Source of the DNA: Psychrobacter sp. Ps6
Lineage (GTDB): Bacteria > Pseudomonadota > Gammaproteobacteria > Pseudomonadales > Moraxellaceae
DNA length: 64,000 bases
NCBI RefSeq assembly: GCF_022129235.1
Contig: NZ_JADQAI010000010.1
Coordinates: 1-64,000 of the forward strand
Reading direction: 5' to 3'
Shown here: in pieces, positions 1 to 7,575 of the stretch
Layout: each line of letters starts with the position of its first letter
How positions within the stretch are numbered: position 1 is the first letter of the stretch
Made by a program: the position numbers and the translations under genes
The notes under the pieces: model-generated
Database searches by the model: none
Seen by the model: the letters and a program-made list of their open reading frames with translations, nothing else
Told to the model about the DNA's origin: nothing

Positions 1-11
1 TGAAGAGATTG

Positions 12-40
12 AAAAACCCCAGTTAATTGCTGGGGTTTTT
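12..40. terminator. Intrinsic terminator hairpin
   Basis: An 11-bp perfect inverted repeat (AAAAACCCCAG / CTGGGGTTTTT) with a 7-nt loop ends in a T-run on either strand. It can terminate a gene entering from the left and also the minus-strand gene that stops at 93. Confidence 0.85.
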
Positions 41-92
41 ATGTATAAAGGTATTTGGCGTTATTGTGCTATTTCTCATAAACCTTTTAATC

Positions 93-848
93 TTAGTCAG
101 AGTTTTCAAGAAGGTTTCGATTACCTTCGGTGTTCACCTCATTTCTCAGCCGATGCTGGTCATCAATTTTCTGTTGATTACGTTTTTTAACTTCGTTAAT
201 AGCAGCGCTTAGTTGATCGTTGATTTCCTCTACTTCAGATTTTGCTGAGAGGTAATCTTTATCTACTGTGACCATGCTTTTTTGTGTAGGCATGTCCATC
301 TCTAGGAGACCTGCATTGTTTTTGAGGTTCTCTAGATTAGTATCAGCACTCGTGATAATTGGTTGAGAAGAATCGTCTGTTTGAAGCCTTGGAGGCTTGT
401 TTTCTTGTGAGTAATTTCTGATTTGTGCTGTGGTGGCTTTGGAGGTGGGTATTGTTTTTTCGGTATTGCCATCGATAGCGTTAGAGGTTTGCGAGGCTGC
501 TTTTTTGGTGTTTTCTAAGCTGACGATTGGCGTATCATTGTTGGTGGTTGTATTCACTGTCTTATTTTTTTCAGTAGTAACAGCGGTACTAGCAGTATTG
601 ACGTTATCGATACTATCATTCTTATTATCCAACGTTTTAGTGCTTGTGATAGTAGTGGTATAGACCTTATCTTTGGGCAGTGAGGTGGTCGTGCTGACAG
701 CGGCTAGAGGCTCTGTATTTGTGCTATTGTCAGTCATTTCTGGAGTGTCAGAGGATTTTGCATTGAAATACAAAATAAAGAGAACCCCAGCATGTACCAA
801 TATTGCAAGACATAACGCCCAAAACCATTTTTCACGAAATTTCATCAT
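93..848 (-). CDS. Membrane-anchored Thr/Ser/Asn-rich hypothetical protein
   Basis: Not recognised as a named family. The 251-aa product has a short basic N-terminus followed by one hydrophobic segment (about residues 9-29) and no lipobox, so it is probably anchored in the inner membrane with the rest in the periplasm. Residues about 35-170 are low-complexity and rich in Thr, Ser, Asn and Lys. The last 60 residues are charged and helical (EVEEINDQLSAAINEVKKRN), which suggests a short coiled coil. The layout recalls TolA-like or SPOR-type envelope proteins, but no SPOR or TolA C-terminal domain is visible. Two adjacent ATG codons could start it, and no strong ribosome-binding site is near. It is followed by a terminator at 12-40. 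Confidence 0.6.
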   Translation of the reverse strand: MMKFREKWFWALCLAILVHAGVLFILYFNAKSSDTPEMTDNSTNTEPLAAVSTTTSLPKDKVYTTTITSTKTLDNKNDSIDNVNTASTAVTTEKNKTVNTTTNNDTPIVSLENTKKAASQTSNAIDGNTEKTIPTSKATTAQIRNYSQENKPPRLQTDDSSQPIITSADTNLENLKNNAGLLEMDMPTQKSMVTVDKDYLSAKSEVEEINDQLSAAINEVKKRNQQKIDDQHRLRNEVNTEGNRNLLENSD

Positions 849-977
849 TAGATGGCTTTACCTTTCTCATATTGGTACGTGCTGAACACCTCGAGGTTAT
901 CAAATAATAAGCGTTATTGATACAGGGAGTCAATTGAAAGCTTCTGAACTAAGTATTTTAAACCGAGCACTTTTATA

Positions 978-1928
978 CTAGGCATCTTTGGTCTCAAATT
1001 CAGCAAGCATGTCTGTGATTAGCTGATCTTTTTTGTGCCATACTTGCTCGACCCAGTCAAACATCTGCGCTTTTATCGCTTCATCTGTTTCATAACCGCC
1101 GTTTTTAATCGCAGTAAATAAGTCTTCAGGTATCTCAATATGACGTACATCGACGCCTAGACGTTTGATGTTACCTTTCCACAAGTCACTATAAGTAGGT
1201 ATACCATCAGGGTAGACAATCGTCATGTCCAAGATACCGTCAATCTCTGAGCCTAGGGCGCTCAAAGCAAGTGATAATCCGCCAGCACGGGGCTTGAGCA
1301 AGTGCTTATATGGCGAGTTTTGCTTGTCACGTTTGCTAGGAGTGAAGCGCGTTCCTTCTAGATAATTTAGCAAAGTAAAAGGCTTGTCTTTTAATAGTGC
1401 ACAGGCTCGTTTCGCCTCTTCGATATCTTTACCCTTTAAGGCAGGATTTTTGGCAATGGCTTCTTTAGAATGTCGACGCATCATGGGAAAATCAAGAAAG
1501 TAAAAAGCCTGACCAATCACTGGGATATAGATAAGCTCAAACTTTGTAAAAAAGCGCGTCAATGGTAGGCGCTTTTCACTGATATATTGCATGATGCTGG
1601 TATCGACCCACGATTGGTGGTTGCTCATCAGCAGGTATTGACCGTCTGTGTGTACATCATCAGGTAAGCTGATACGCCAGTCTTTACGAGGCAGGACATT
1701 GTCGATGACAGCATTATTACTGTTGATCCAATAGTTGGTGACATTGATAACGGCTTTGTCAGCGATAGCAGCGCCAGTGATGGCTTTGGCGGCGCCCATT
1801 ATCCATACAGGAGGTCCTGCCAAGATGCTATTAAAGGTAATCACGCCAGTTGCTGTGGTGAGTGATGCGGCTTTGCCCAGTTTTGGGGCGCGTTCATGTA
1901 GTTTCTGAACGATTGATTTCAATCGCAT
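978..1928 (-). CDS. Lysophospholipid acyltransferase (PlsC/YihG-like)
   Basis: Membrane-associated 1-acylglycerol-3-phosphate-type acyltransferase, 316 aa. It shows the family block I NHQSWVD (the catalytic H-x4-D) about residue 103 and block III EGTRFTPSK about residue 193. The hydrophobic N-terminal stretch (TATGVITFNSILAGPP) fits a membrane anchor. Length and the EGTR context resemble E. coli YihG more than the shorter PlsC. The expected role is fatty-acyl transfer to lysophosphatidic acid or remodelling of phospholipids; the exact substrate cannot be read from the sequence. It is a stand-alone gene between the hypothetical protein downstream and a terminator at 2067-2105 upstream. Confidence 0.85.
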   Translation of the reverse strand: MRLKSIVQKLHERAPKLGKAASLTTATGVITFNSILAGPPVWIMGAAKAITGAAIADKAVINVTNYWINSNNAVIDNVLPRKDWRISLPDDVHTDGQYLLMSNHQSWVDTSIMQYISEKRLPLTRFFTKFELIYIPVIGQAFYFLDFPMMRRHSKEAIAKNPALKGKDIEEAKRACALLKDKPFTLLNYLEGTRFTPSKRDKQNSPYKHLLKPRAGGLSLALSALGSEIDGILDMTIVYPDGIPTYSDLWKGNIKRLGVDVRHIEIPEDLFTAIKNGGYETDEAIKAQMFDWVEQVWHKKDQLITDMLAEFETKDA

Positions 1929-2066
1929 AGTAAGTCCTTTTTCTCATACCAGTGATGAGGTATTGATAATATTGCTGCATGATTTTAGCAGAAATCAATC
2001 TCAGTGTACGAGTATTAACAACAAATAATAAATAGCCGCTTTAATGAAACGCATTATTTTTGCCAT

Positions 2067-2105
2067 AAAAAAGCGTACCAAGGCATGACCTTGATACGCT
2101 TTTTT
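2067..2105. terminator. Bidirectional intrinsic terminator
   Basis: Arms AAAAAAGCGTA-CCAAGG and CCTTGATACGCTTTTTT form a long stem with a very short loop and T-runs on both sides. It lies downstream of the peroxiredoxin-like gene (minus strand) and separates it from the acyltransferase gene. Confidence 0.85.
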
Positions 2106-2136
2106 CAAAACTATCGCCCATAAAAAGTAGGGCTAT

Positions 2137-2679
2137 TTAGCCATGCATACCGCGGATTGGATAGTTGTTCTCTGGTTTTCTAACGAACACCAAACCGTTT
2201 GCAAGCGCTTCAAGGTCTGGTCTAGAGAATGGTGCATTTGAGATATCAACGATTTGTATCTTGCCTTCGCTGTTTATGACAAAGACAGCGGGCTCTGCAA
2301 ATGGATGATTCGTTTCTTTGGCTGAACGTGGATCAGAGATATAAAGCCCTAGCGTATTCATCTGTTCGATAGTCAGACCATAGGCAATAGGGAAGCTGAT
2401 ATCTAAGTCTTCCAAATGACCTTCTAGCTGCTCTTTACTGTCGCCAGACACGGCAATGACGTCGACACCATTGTCATAAAAAGACTTTTTCACCGTCTCT
2501 AACGTATTTAGATATTTTGTGCAGATTGGGCAGTGCTTGCCGCGATAGACAACCACCAGCTTCCAGTCATGACCGTTCGCAGGTTTGCCAAGTTCTGTCA
2601 TCTCTCCATTTAATAGCTGTACCTCCATTTCAGGAAAAGTAGCACCAGCTTTGATTTTTTGAGCATAATTATTTGACAT
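2137..2679 (-). CDS. Peroxiredoxin-like (AhpC/TSA family) protein
   Basis: Thioredoxin-fold peroxiredoxin-like protein, 180 aa. The active-site strand reads VVVYRGKHCPICTKYL, putting a CxxC pair at Cys50 and Cys53 where classical AhpC has a single peroxidatic Cys after T-x-x. Peroxide reduction or thiol-disulfide exchange is therefore likely but not proved. The open frame extends 8 codons further upstream, but AAGGAT sits 7 nt before the internal ATG at 2679, which I chose. Neighbouring genes (two GSTs, FrnE-like, CMD, monooxygenase) form a thiol/electrophile-stress group on the same strand. Confidence 0.8.
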   Translation of the reverse strand: MSNNYAQKIKAGATFPEMEVQLLNGEMTELGKPANGHDWKLVVVYRGKHCPICTKYLNTLETVKKSFYDNGVDVIAVSGDSKEQLEGHLEDLDISFPIAYGLTIEQMNTLGLYISDPRSAKETNHPFAEPAVFVINSEGKIQIVDISNAPFSRPDLEALANGLVFVRKPENNYPIRGMHG

Positions 2680-2865
2680 AGTTCTTATCCTTTTTAATGG
2701 CATTTTATGATGAGTATATGTTGAACAATCTTACTTTAGCAGTCTTAATTGTAAAAGTATGGGGTGTTTACAGTGCTCCAAAGTAGCAATGGGAAAAGTT
2801 AACATTACCTTGAACATTCTCTAATAAGACTACTTAAGTAAGTGAGTAAGTCATAGACAAAGCGT

Positions 2866-3753
2866 CTATTTGTTTGATTCTTCAGTGCTCTGAGCATCTA
2901 GTTTATCTTGAGTTTTTAGCTCAAAATCTGACGCATCATGACGTTCATGGAGTTGCTCAGAAGGTTCGCCCCAAGTGCGGTTGACCTTGCGCCCACGTTG
3001 CACAGCAGGACGCTCTAAAATCTCTTTTGCCCAGCGGCGTACATTTTTATAGCTTTCAACCTGCAAAAATTCTCCTGCACCATAAGCCTCACCAAGTATT
3101 AAATTGCCATACCAAGGCCACGTGGCGATATCGGCAATCGTATATTCATCGCCGCCTAAATAGCGATGTTCTGCCAGCTCTCGATCCAGTACATCTAACT
3201 GACGCTTTACTTCCATCGTAAATCGGTTAATAGGATACTCAAACTTTTCTGGTGCATAAAAGTAAAAATGTCCGAAACCGCCACCCAGATAAGGGGCAGA
3301 GCCTTGCAGCCAGAAGAGCCAGTTCATGACTTCAGTACGTGCTGCGGCATCCTTGGGGAGCAGTTTTCCAAACTTTTCAGCGAGATAAAACAAGATAGCG
3401 CCACTTTCAAACACACGGCTACCAGTCTCTGTATCAAACAGTACTGGGATTTTTGAGTTGGGGTTAATCTCAACAAAGCCTGATGAGAACTGTCCGCCTT
3501 CACCAATCTCAATAAGGTGCGCGTCGTACTCAGCTTCTGTCACACCCAACGCCAGTAATTCCTCGACCATAATGGTGACTTTTTGCCCATTAGGCGTACC
3601 CATTGAGTAAATTTGCAAAGGGTGTTTGCCGCGAGGTAGAGCTGCTTTGTGCGTGGCGCCTGCGATAGGGCGGTTGACGCTTGCCCATTTACCACCACTT
3701 TCTGCATCCCATGTCCAGACGCTGGGTGGCTTGTAATGATTGGAGTTTGACAT
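2866..3753 (-). CDS. yghU: Glutathione S-transferase, YghU-type
   Basis: Cytosolic GST-fold disulfide-bond reductase or transferase, 295 aa. The YghU/Ure2-like features are an N-terminal extension before the thioredoxin domain (through KHPLQIYSMGTPNG about residues 43-56), a GSH-binding segment with NPNSKIPVLFD and FESGAILFYLAEK, and a helical C-terminal domain containing YTIADIATWPWYG (the N-cap and hydrophobic-staple motif). YghU proteins bind two GSH molecules and show disulfide reductase activity. About 65 nt separates it from the FrnE-like gene downstream, so the two may be co-transcribed. Confidence 0.85.
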   Translation of the reverse strand: MSNSNHYKPPSVWTWDAESGGKWASVNRPIAGATHKAALPRGKHPLQIYSMGTPNGQKVTIMVEELLALGVTEAEYDAHLIEIGEGGQFSSGFVEINPNSKIPVLFDTETGSRVFESGAILFYLAEKFGKLLPKDAAARTEVMNWLFWLQGSAPYLGGGFGHFYFYAPEKFEYPINRFTMEVKRQLDVLDRELAEHRYLGGDEYTIADIATWPWYGNLILGEAYGAGEFLQVESYKNVRRWAKEILERPAVQRGRKVNRTWGEPSEQLHERHDASDFELKTQDKLDAQSTEESNK

Positions 3754-3818
3754 AATGATGATACCTTTTTGTAGACTGTGCTCAGTAGGGTGCGATTGAT
3801 AGATCAGGTTTATGGTTT

Positions 3819-4472
3819 TTATTCTGACATCTCAGTCAACTGCTCGATAATATTTTTATAGTTTTCTACGCCTTGGGCACCACTTACTAGATGGCGACCG
3901 TTAAAGATGACCGAAGGCACGCTTTGAATGCCTTGCTGTTTGGAGTGTTGTACCAACTGACGTATATCTTCAGCAAAGCGTTGGTCCTCGATGACCGCGA
4001 GTGCTTCATTACGATCTAGTCCAATGCGAGCGGCGATATCAGCAAGCACAGCGCTGTCACCTACATTACGATTATCAACGAAGTGCGCGACGAATAATGC
4101 TTGTTTTAGGTCGTGCATACGTCCTTGCTGATCTGCCCAATGCAGCAACTGATGGGTATTGAACGTATTGTAAGTACGAAAGTCATCGGTAAACTGAAAA
4201 TTAAATCCAACTTCTGCACCCGCCGCTGTCATTCTAGCTCGGCTCTCTTTAATTTCCTCAGCAGTTGTACCGTACTTCTCCATGATATGCTCACGATAGT
4301 TGCGTCCTTCAGCTGGCGTGTTAGGGTTCAGCTCAAACGGATGCCAGTGAATCTCATGCGGCGTGTTGGTTTGTTTTAATGCCTCAGCTAGTTGACTATA
4401 GCCGATAGCGCACCAAGGGCATACAACGTCTGACACAATATCTATTTGTAATGGTTTTTTTGAATGCTGCAT
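3819..4472 (-). CDS. DsbA-family oxidoreductase, FrnE-like
   Basis: Cytoplasmic thioredoxin-fold protein of the FrnE/2-hydroxychromene-2-carboxylate isomerase-like branch, 217 aa from the chosen start. The CxxC active site is VCPWC (Cys18-Cys21) directly after strand DIVSD, and the cis-Pro loop is QSVPSVIF near residue 173. No signal peptide is present, which argues against a periplasmic DsbA. The frame opens at 4484, but AGGGA lies 7 nt before the second ATG at 4472. Likely role: thiol-disulfide isomerase in oxidative or electrophile stress, consistent with its GST and peroxiredoxin neighbours. Confidence 0.85.
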   Translation of the reverse strand: MQHSKKPLQIDIVSDVVCPWCAIGYSQLAEALKQTNTPHEIHWHPFELNPNTPAEGRNYREHIMEKYGTTAEEIKESRARMTAAGAEVGFNFQFTDDFRTYNTFNTHQLLHWADQQGRMHDLKQALFVAHFVDNRNVGDSAVLADIAARIGLDRNEALAVIEDQRFAEDIRQLVQHSKQQGIQSVPSVIFNGRHLVSGAQGVENYKNIIEQLTEMSE

Positions 4473-4582
4473 ATGATCCCTCATTAGCTATCAATTAATA
4501 TGAAAAACTGCTGCCCGACGATGTTTCGAACAACAGTATGAAAACATCAAATGGACGGTATCAGCGCTTGCTGCAAGACGTA

Positions 4583-5137
4583 TTAGTCAGCTTTATGCCA
4601 TTCAAACTTCTGGAATGGTTTGTCGACTGGGGTATTAGCTAGGTGGTTGGTGTAGTTGCTCATGACTTTTTGAGCCGCACCAAGAATGACTTCTAGAATC
4701 TGGCGTTTAGTATAGCCTGCGTCCAAAAATGCTTGAACTTCTTTATCATCAACATTACCACGATTACGTACGACAGAAAGCGTGAAATCACGTAGCGCTT
4801 CTAGGCGAGCGGTTGGTAGCGGCGTTTCATCGCGTAGTGCATCAGTGATGGCGTCATCTACTTTCATGCTCTTAGCAATACCAGTATGCGCAGGCACACA
4901 GTAATGGCAAGCATGTTCGACGTTGATGGTTTGCCATACGACAGTGGTCTCTTCATCATCGAAACTGCTGTTTAAAAACAACTCATGCAGACGTTGATAA
5001 CCTTCTAGCAGACCTGGCGCTTCAGCCATCACAGCATGTAGGTTGGGCACCATACCAAAAGCATTGATAGAGGCATCAAGCAAGGCTTGGCTTTCTTGTG
5101 GGGCGCTTTCTTTATCATGTAAAGTAAAATCGGTCAT
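4583..5137 (-). CDS. Carboxymuconolactone decarboxylase/AhpD-family protein
   Basis: All-helical AhpD-like protein, 184 aa. The family redox motif is present as E74-x2-C77-x2-C80-x3-H84 (VEHACHYCVPAH), the arrangement that gives AhpD its alkylhydroperoxidase-type thiol activity. The remainder (helices ending in ILEVILGAAQKVMSNYTNHLA) fits the CMD fold. Two copies of the 16-bp palindrome (5230-5245 and 5320-5335) lie upstream, so a TetR-type repressor probably controls it. Decarboxylation of carboxymuconolactone itself is unlikely because no protocatechuate genes are near. Confidence 0.85.
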   Translation of the reverse strand: MTDFTLHDKESAPQESQALLDASINAFGMVPNLHAVMAEAPGLLEGYQRLHELFLNSSFDDEETTVVWQTINVEHACHYCVPAHTGIAKSMKVDDAITDALRDETPLPTARLEALRDFTLSVVRNRGNVDDKEVQAFLDAGYTKRQILEVILGAAQKVMSNYTNHLANTPVDKPFQKFEWHKAD

Positions 5138-5229
5138 AATAGTATTCCTAATAGTATATTTGAAATTTGGTGTGTTTGTGATTTTTATGCTAGTTAAACT
5201 TATCTGCTGATTTATATTTAACGATTAAA

Positions 5230-5245
5230 TTGAGTGTTCACTCAA
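5230..5245. promoter_or_regulatory. TetR-type operator palindrome, copy 1
   Basis: TTGAGTG-TT-CACTCAA is a perfect 7-2-7 palindrome about 92 bp upstream of the CMD gene start. It shares its layout and bases with copies at 5320 and 5972. Assignment to a TetR regulator is inference from site architecture and the TetR gene at 6906. Confidence 0.65.
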
Positions 5246-5319
5246 AATCAGACATATTGCTTTGTAACCGAGTCAATAAAGCCACTATAAATGATGTTGA
5301 TCAGTCGTTCAATAATAAT

Positions 5320-5335
5320 TTGAGTGATCGTTCAA
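5320..5335. promoter_or_regulatory. TetR-type operator palindrome, copy 2
   Basis: TTGAGTG-AT-CGTTCAA is a near-perfect 7-2-7 palindrome, a hybrid of the copy 1 half-site and the copy 3 half-site. It lies about 180 bp upstream of the CMD gene. The stretch 5138-5581 otherwise holds only copy 1 and the terminator at 5508-5534. Confidence 0.6.
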
Positions 5336-5507
5336 ATAAATTGTAACAGCGAAGTTATATTTCTATCTTCTGCGCGGTTTATAGTAATAATATCAGTGGT
5401 TTGAGAAAGTGGTGCTTTGTAAACGCAGACGTAGTAACGAATACTGTCAAGCTAACAAAGCAAATTAAATGATCACGATGCGATATTATCAACCAAAAAC
5501 CACTCAA

Positions 5508-5534
5508 AAAAAAGAGCACAGCAGCGCTCTTTTT
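5508..5534. terminator. Intrinsic terminator
   Basis: AAAAGAGC and GCTCTTTT arms around a short loop, with an A-run before and a T-run after, just past the stop of the minus-strand monooxygenase gene. It separates that gene from the CMD promoter region. Confidence 0.75.
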
Positions 5535-5581
5535 AATATAAATATTCCTATGGTCTCATTCTCATTGAGTGATTATAGAGA

Positions 5582-5872
5582 TTAAGCAATTTCTGTCATC
5601 TCATTCAGTATGAAGGACTCAATAGCGCCTTCTGTTGCGGCTGAAAATTCTTTTAGATGTTGATTTTCCATATGTATTTGCCACAGCTCGCGCGTGGCCC
5701 AGCTTTCATGAAACATGAAGTGAGCAGGGTTGTCGTTATCTTGGAACAGATCATAACCAAGACAACCTTCTTCATCACGCGTAGGTGGTATGAGTTTTTC
5801 GAGCTCAGCCTTGACTAGGGCGACGCTGTCATCTTTGGCAGTGATATTGGCAATAATCGTTAATGTAGACAT
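5582..5872 (-). CDS. Antibiotic biosynthesis monooxygenase (ABM) family protein, YgiN-like
   Basis: Small ferredoxin-like-fold (dimeric alpha/beta barrel) protein of 96 aa. It shows the ABM core: an N-terminal strand LTIIANITA, helix VALVKAELEKLIPPTRDEEGCLGYDLFQD, strand FMFHESWAT, then HMENQHLKEF. Relatives include YgiN quinol monooxygenase and other quinone-oxidising enzymes. The frame starts at 5956, but AAGGGATTAAAC precedes the ATG at 5872 with good spacing, and the first 28 residues of the longer version look unlike the family. The palindrome at 5972-5987 lies 100 bp upstream, shared with the divergent GST gene. Confidence 0.85.
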   Translation of the reverse strand: MSTLTIIANITAKDDSVALVKAELEKLIPPTRDEEGCLGYDLFQDNDNPAHFMFHESWATRELWQIHMENQHLKEFSAATEGAIESFILNEMTEIA

Positions 5873-5971
5873 GTTTAATCCCTTATTATCGTTAGTTAGT
5901 AGGATGGATAGAGTAGCCTGTATGGGTATGCAAAACATTATATCAATGTACAGCATAAGATAAGTTATTAC

Positions 5972-5987
5972 TTGAACGACCGTTCAA
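5972..5987. promoter_or_regulatory. TetR-type operator palindrome, copy 3
   Basis: TTGAACG-AC-CGTTCAA is a perfect 7-2-7 palindrome between the divergent monooxygenase (minus) and GST (plus) genes, so a single bound dimer could control both. It is the cleanest of the three copies. Confidence 0.7.
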
Positions 5988-6103
5988 TTACGGTTATAGT
6001 ATTTGTCAGATAAGCAGAAAACACGTCTATCTCTACGATCTTTTTTATTCTTTCTACTACCTTTGATAGTTATCAGATGACTATGTCCTAATAGGATAAG
6101 ATT

Positions 6104-6784
6104 ATGCTTAAGTTTTATTTTCACCAAACGCCAAACCCAATGAAAGTGGCACTGTTTCTTGAAGAGACTGGTTTGCCCTATGAGCTCGTTGCTGTCGATA
6201 CGCTAAAAGGGGAGCAGCACACGCCTGAGTACCGTGCTATCAATCCCAATGGCAAAACGCCCGCCCTTGAAGATGATGGCAAGCGCGTGTTCGACTCTAC
6301 TGCTATCTTGATGTACTTGTCTGAAAAAACAGGATTGCTGGCAGGACAGCCAGAAGATCGTAGCGAGATGCTCTCATGGTTGATGTTTTTAGCAACTGGT
6401 CTGGGCCCTTATTCTGGTCAATCTGTGCATTTTAGGCACAAGGCGCCAGAAAAAATTCCCTATGCGATGAACCGCTATCTTCGTGAAGCTGAGCGTCATT
6501 ACGAAGTGCTCGACACCCATTTGGAAGGCCGTGAATATTTGGTTGGAGACGAGTATTCAATCGCTGATATCTCCGCATGGGGCTGGATAGATAAGGCAAC
6601 GGTGGTACTAGGCGACGCTGGATTAGATAATTATCCTAATCTAAAGCATTGGTTTGCCACTATTGATGCCCGTCCTGCGGTGCAAAAAGCGCGTGAAATT
6701 CCTAAAAAAATCGACTTTAAAACTGAGTTGGATGAGGTTGCTGCGCGCGCACTTTACCCGCAGAATTTTGATAAAAACAGTTAA
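6104..6784 (+). CDS. Glutathione S-transferase family protein
   Basis: Cytosolic GST, 226 aa. The N-terminal thioredoxin-like domain holds HQTPNPMKVALFLEE (GSH site), NPNGKTPALEDDG (cis-Pro) and FDSTAILMYLSEKTG (Ser-mediated GSH gamma-Glu contact). The helical C-terminal domain carries YSIADISAWGW. It is preceded by AGGATAAG 5 nt before the ATG. It is divergent from the ABM monooxygenase with the copy 3 palindrome between them. It resembles the YghU-type protein at 2866-3753 in the C-terminal domain (GHFYFYAPEK versus VHFRHKAPEK) but lacks its N-terminal extension, so the two are distant paralogues. Substrate unknown. Confidence 0.85.
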   Translation: MLKFYFHQTPNPMKVALFLEETGLPYELVAVDTLKGEQHTPEYRAINPNGKTPALEDDGKRVFDSTAILMYLSEKTGLLAGQPEDRSEMLSWLMFLATGLGPYSGQSVHFRHKAPEKIPYAMNRYLREAERHYEVLDTHLEGREYLVGDEYSIADISAWGWIDKATVVLGDAGLDNYPNLKHWFATIDARPAVQKAREIPKKIDFKTELDEVAARALYPQNFDKNS

Positions 6785-6858
6785 TCAAAGCAGAGATATG
6801 CAAAAAGCTTCATAATAAAAAAGTGATTAAAAACAGCAACTAAGGTTGATTCTATAAA

Positions 6859-6888
6859 CTTTGCCTTAAAATAGATTTTGAGGCAAAG
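6859..6888. promoter_or_regulatory. Long inverted repeat in front of the tetR gene
   Basis: CTTTGCCTTAAAAT-AG-ATTTTGAGGCAAAG: 14-bp arms with one mismatch and a 2-nt centre, ending 17 bp before the ATG of the TetR gene. No T-run follows, so an autoregulatory operator is more likely than a terminator. Its bases differ from the TTGAACG palindromes. Confidence 0.55.
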
Positions 6889-6905
6889 CTATTAAGGTAA
6901 AAATT

Positions 6906-7490
6906 ATGAGTGCTCCAATAAAGTTCAATCGCGAGGATGTGATCGAAAAAGCAAAAAATCTCTATTGGGAAAAAGGCTATCACGCAACCTCGATGCGCAA
7001 TCTGCAAGACGTCATCAATATGCATCCTGGTAGTATTTATGCGGCTTTTGGTAGTAAAGACAAGCTCTTTATAGAATCCTTAAACCGTTATGCGGCAGAT
7101 GGTGCCAAGCGGTTGGCTGACTGTATCGAGCAAAAAGACACCGTGCTTGCTGGATTAAAACATTTTATCCATACCGTCATCGTATGTAATAAAGCGACGG
7201 CACCAAGCGGTATGTGTATGATTGTAAAAACGATCGCTGAGCTGACTCAGAATGATAGTCCAGCGCTGTTGGCACATGCCACAGGGATTTTGGAAGGGAT
7301 AGAAGCCTCATTCGCTACGTTATTCGCACAAGCTATTGATAGTGGTGAAATCAGCGCAGAGAAAAACCCGATTGAATTGGCGCGCTATCTTCAAATTCAG
7401 ATCATAGGTCTGAGGACGTATGCTCAGATTACCAGTGATGACGCTGCAGTAGAAAAGTACATCGATGATATTTTTAAAAACATCGTATAA
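6906..7490 (+). CDS. TetR/AcrR-family transcriptional regulator
   Basis: Ligand-responsive repressor, 194 aa. The N-terminal helix-turn-helix spans about residues 7-53: VIEKAKNLYWEKGYHATSM, then a recognition region ending in GSIYAAFGSKDKLF, a form typical of the AcuR/YafC-like TetR branch with a C-terminal domain containing GMCMIVKTIAEL. The Cys residues in the C-terminal domain (VCNKATAPSGMCM) could sense electrophiles, which is inference. It follows the GST gene and has a 30-bp inverted repeat directly upstream. The nearby TTGAACG-type palindromes are candidate targets. Confidence 0.88.
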   Translation: MSAPIKFNREDVIEKAKNLYWEKGYHATSMRNLQDVINMHPGSIYAAFGSKDKLFIESLNRYAADGAKRLADCIEQKDTVLAGLKHFIHTVIVCNKATAPSGMCMIVKTIAELTQNDSPALLAHATGILEGIEASFATLFAQAIDSGEISAEKNPIELARYLQIQIIGLRTYAQITSDDAAVEKYIDDIFKNIV

Positions 7491-7507
7491 AGACTGATAC
7501 TTTTTAG

Positions 7508-7552
7508 CAAAAATACCCTGACTGTCTACTTAAACAGTCGGGGTGTTTTTTT
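7508..7552. terminator. Intrinsic terminator between convergent genes
   Basis: AAAATACCCTGACTGT and ACAGTCGGGGTGTTTTTTT pair across an 8-nt loop, with T-runs in both directions. It lies between the convergent TetR gene (ends 7490) and dehalogenase gene (ends 7576). Confidence 0.85.
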
Positions 7553-7575
7553 ATGAGCTATTTTATGTATTCCCT

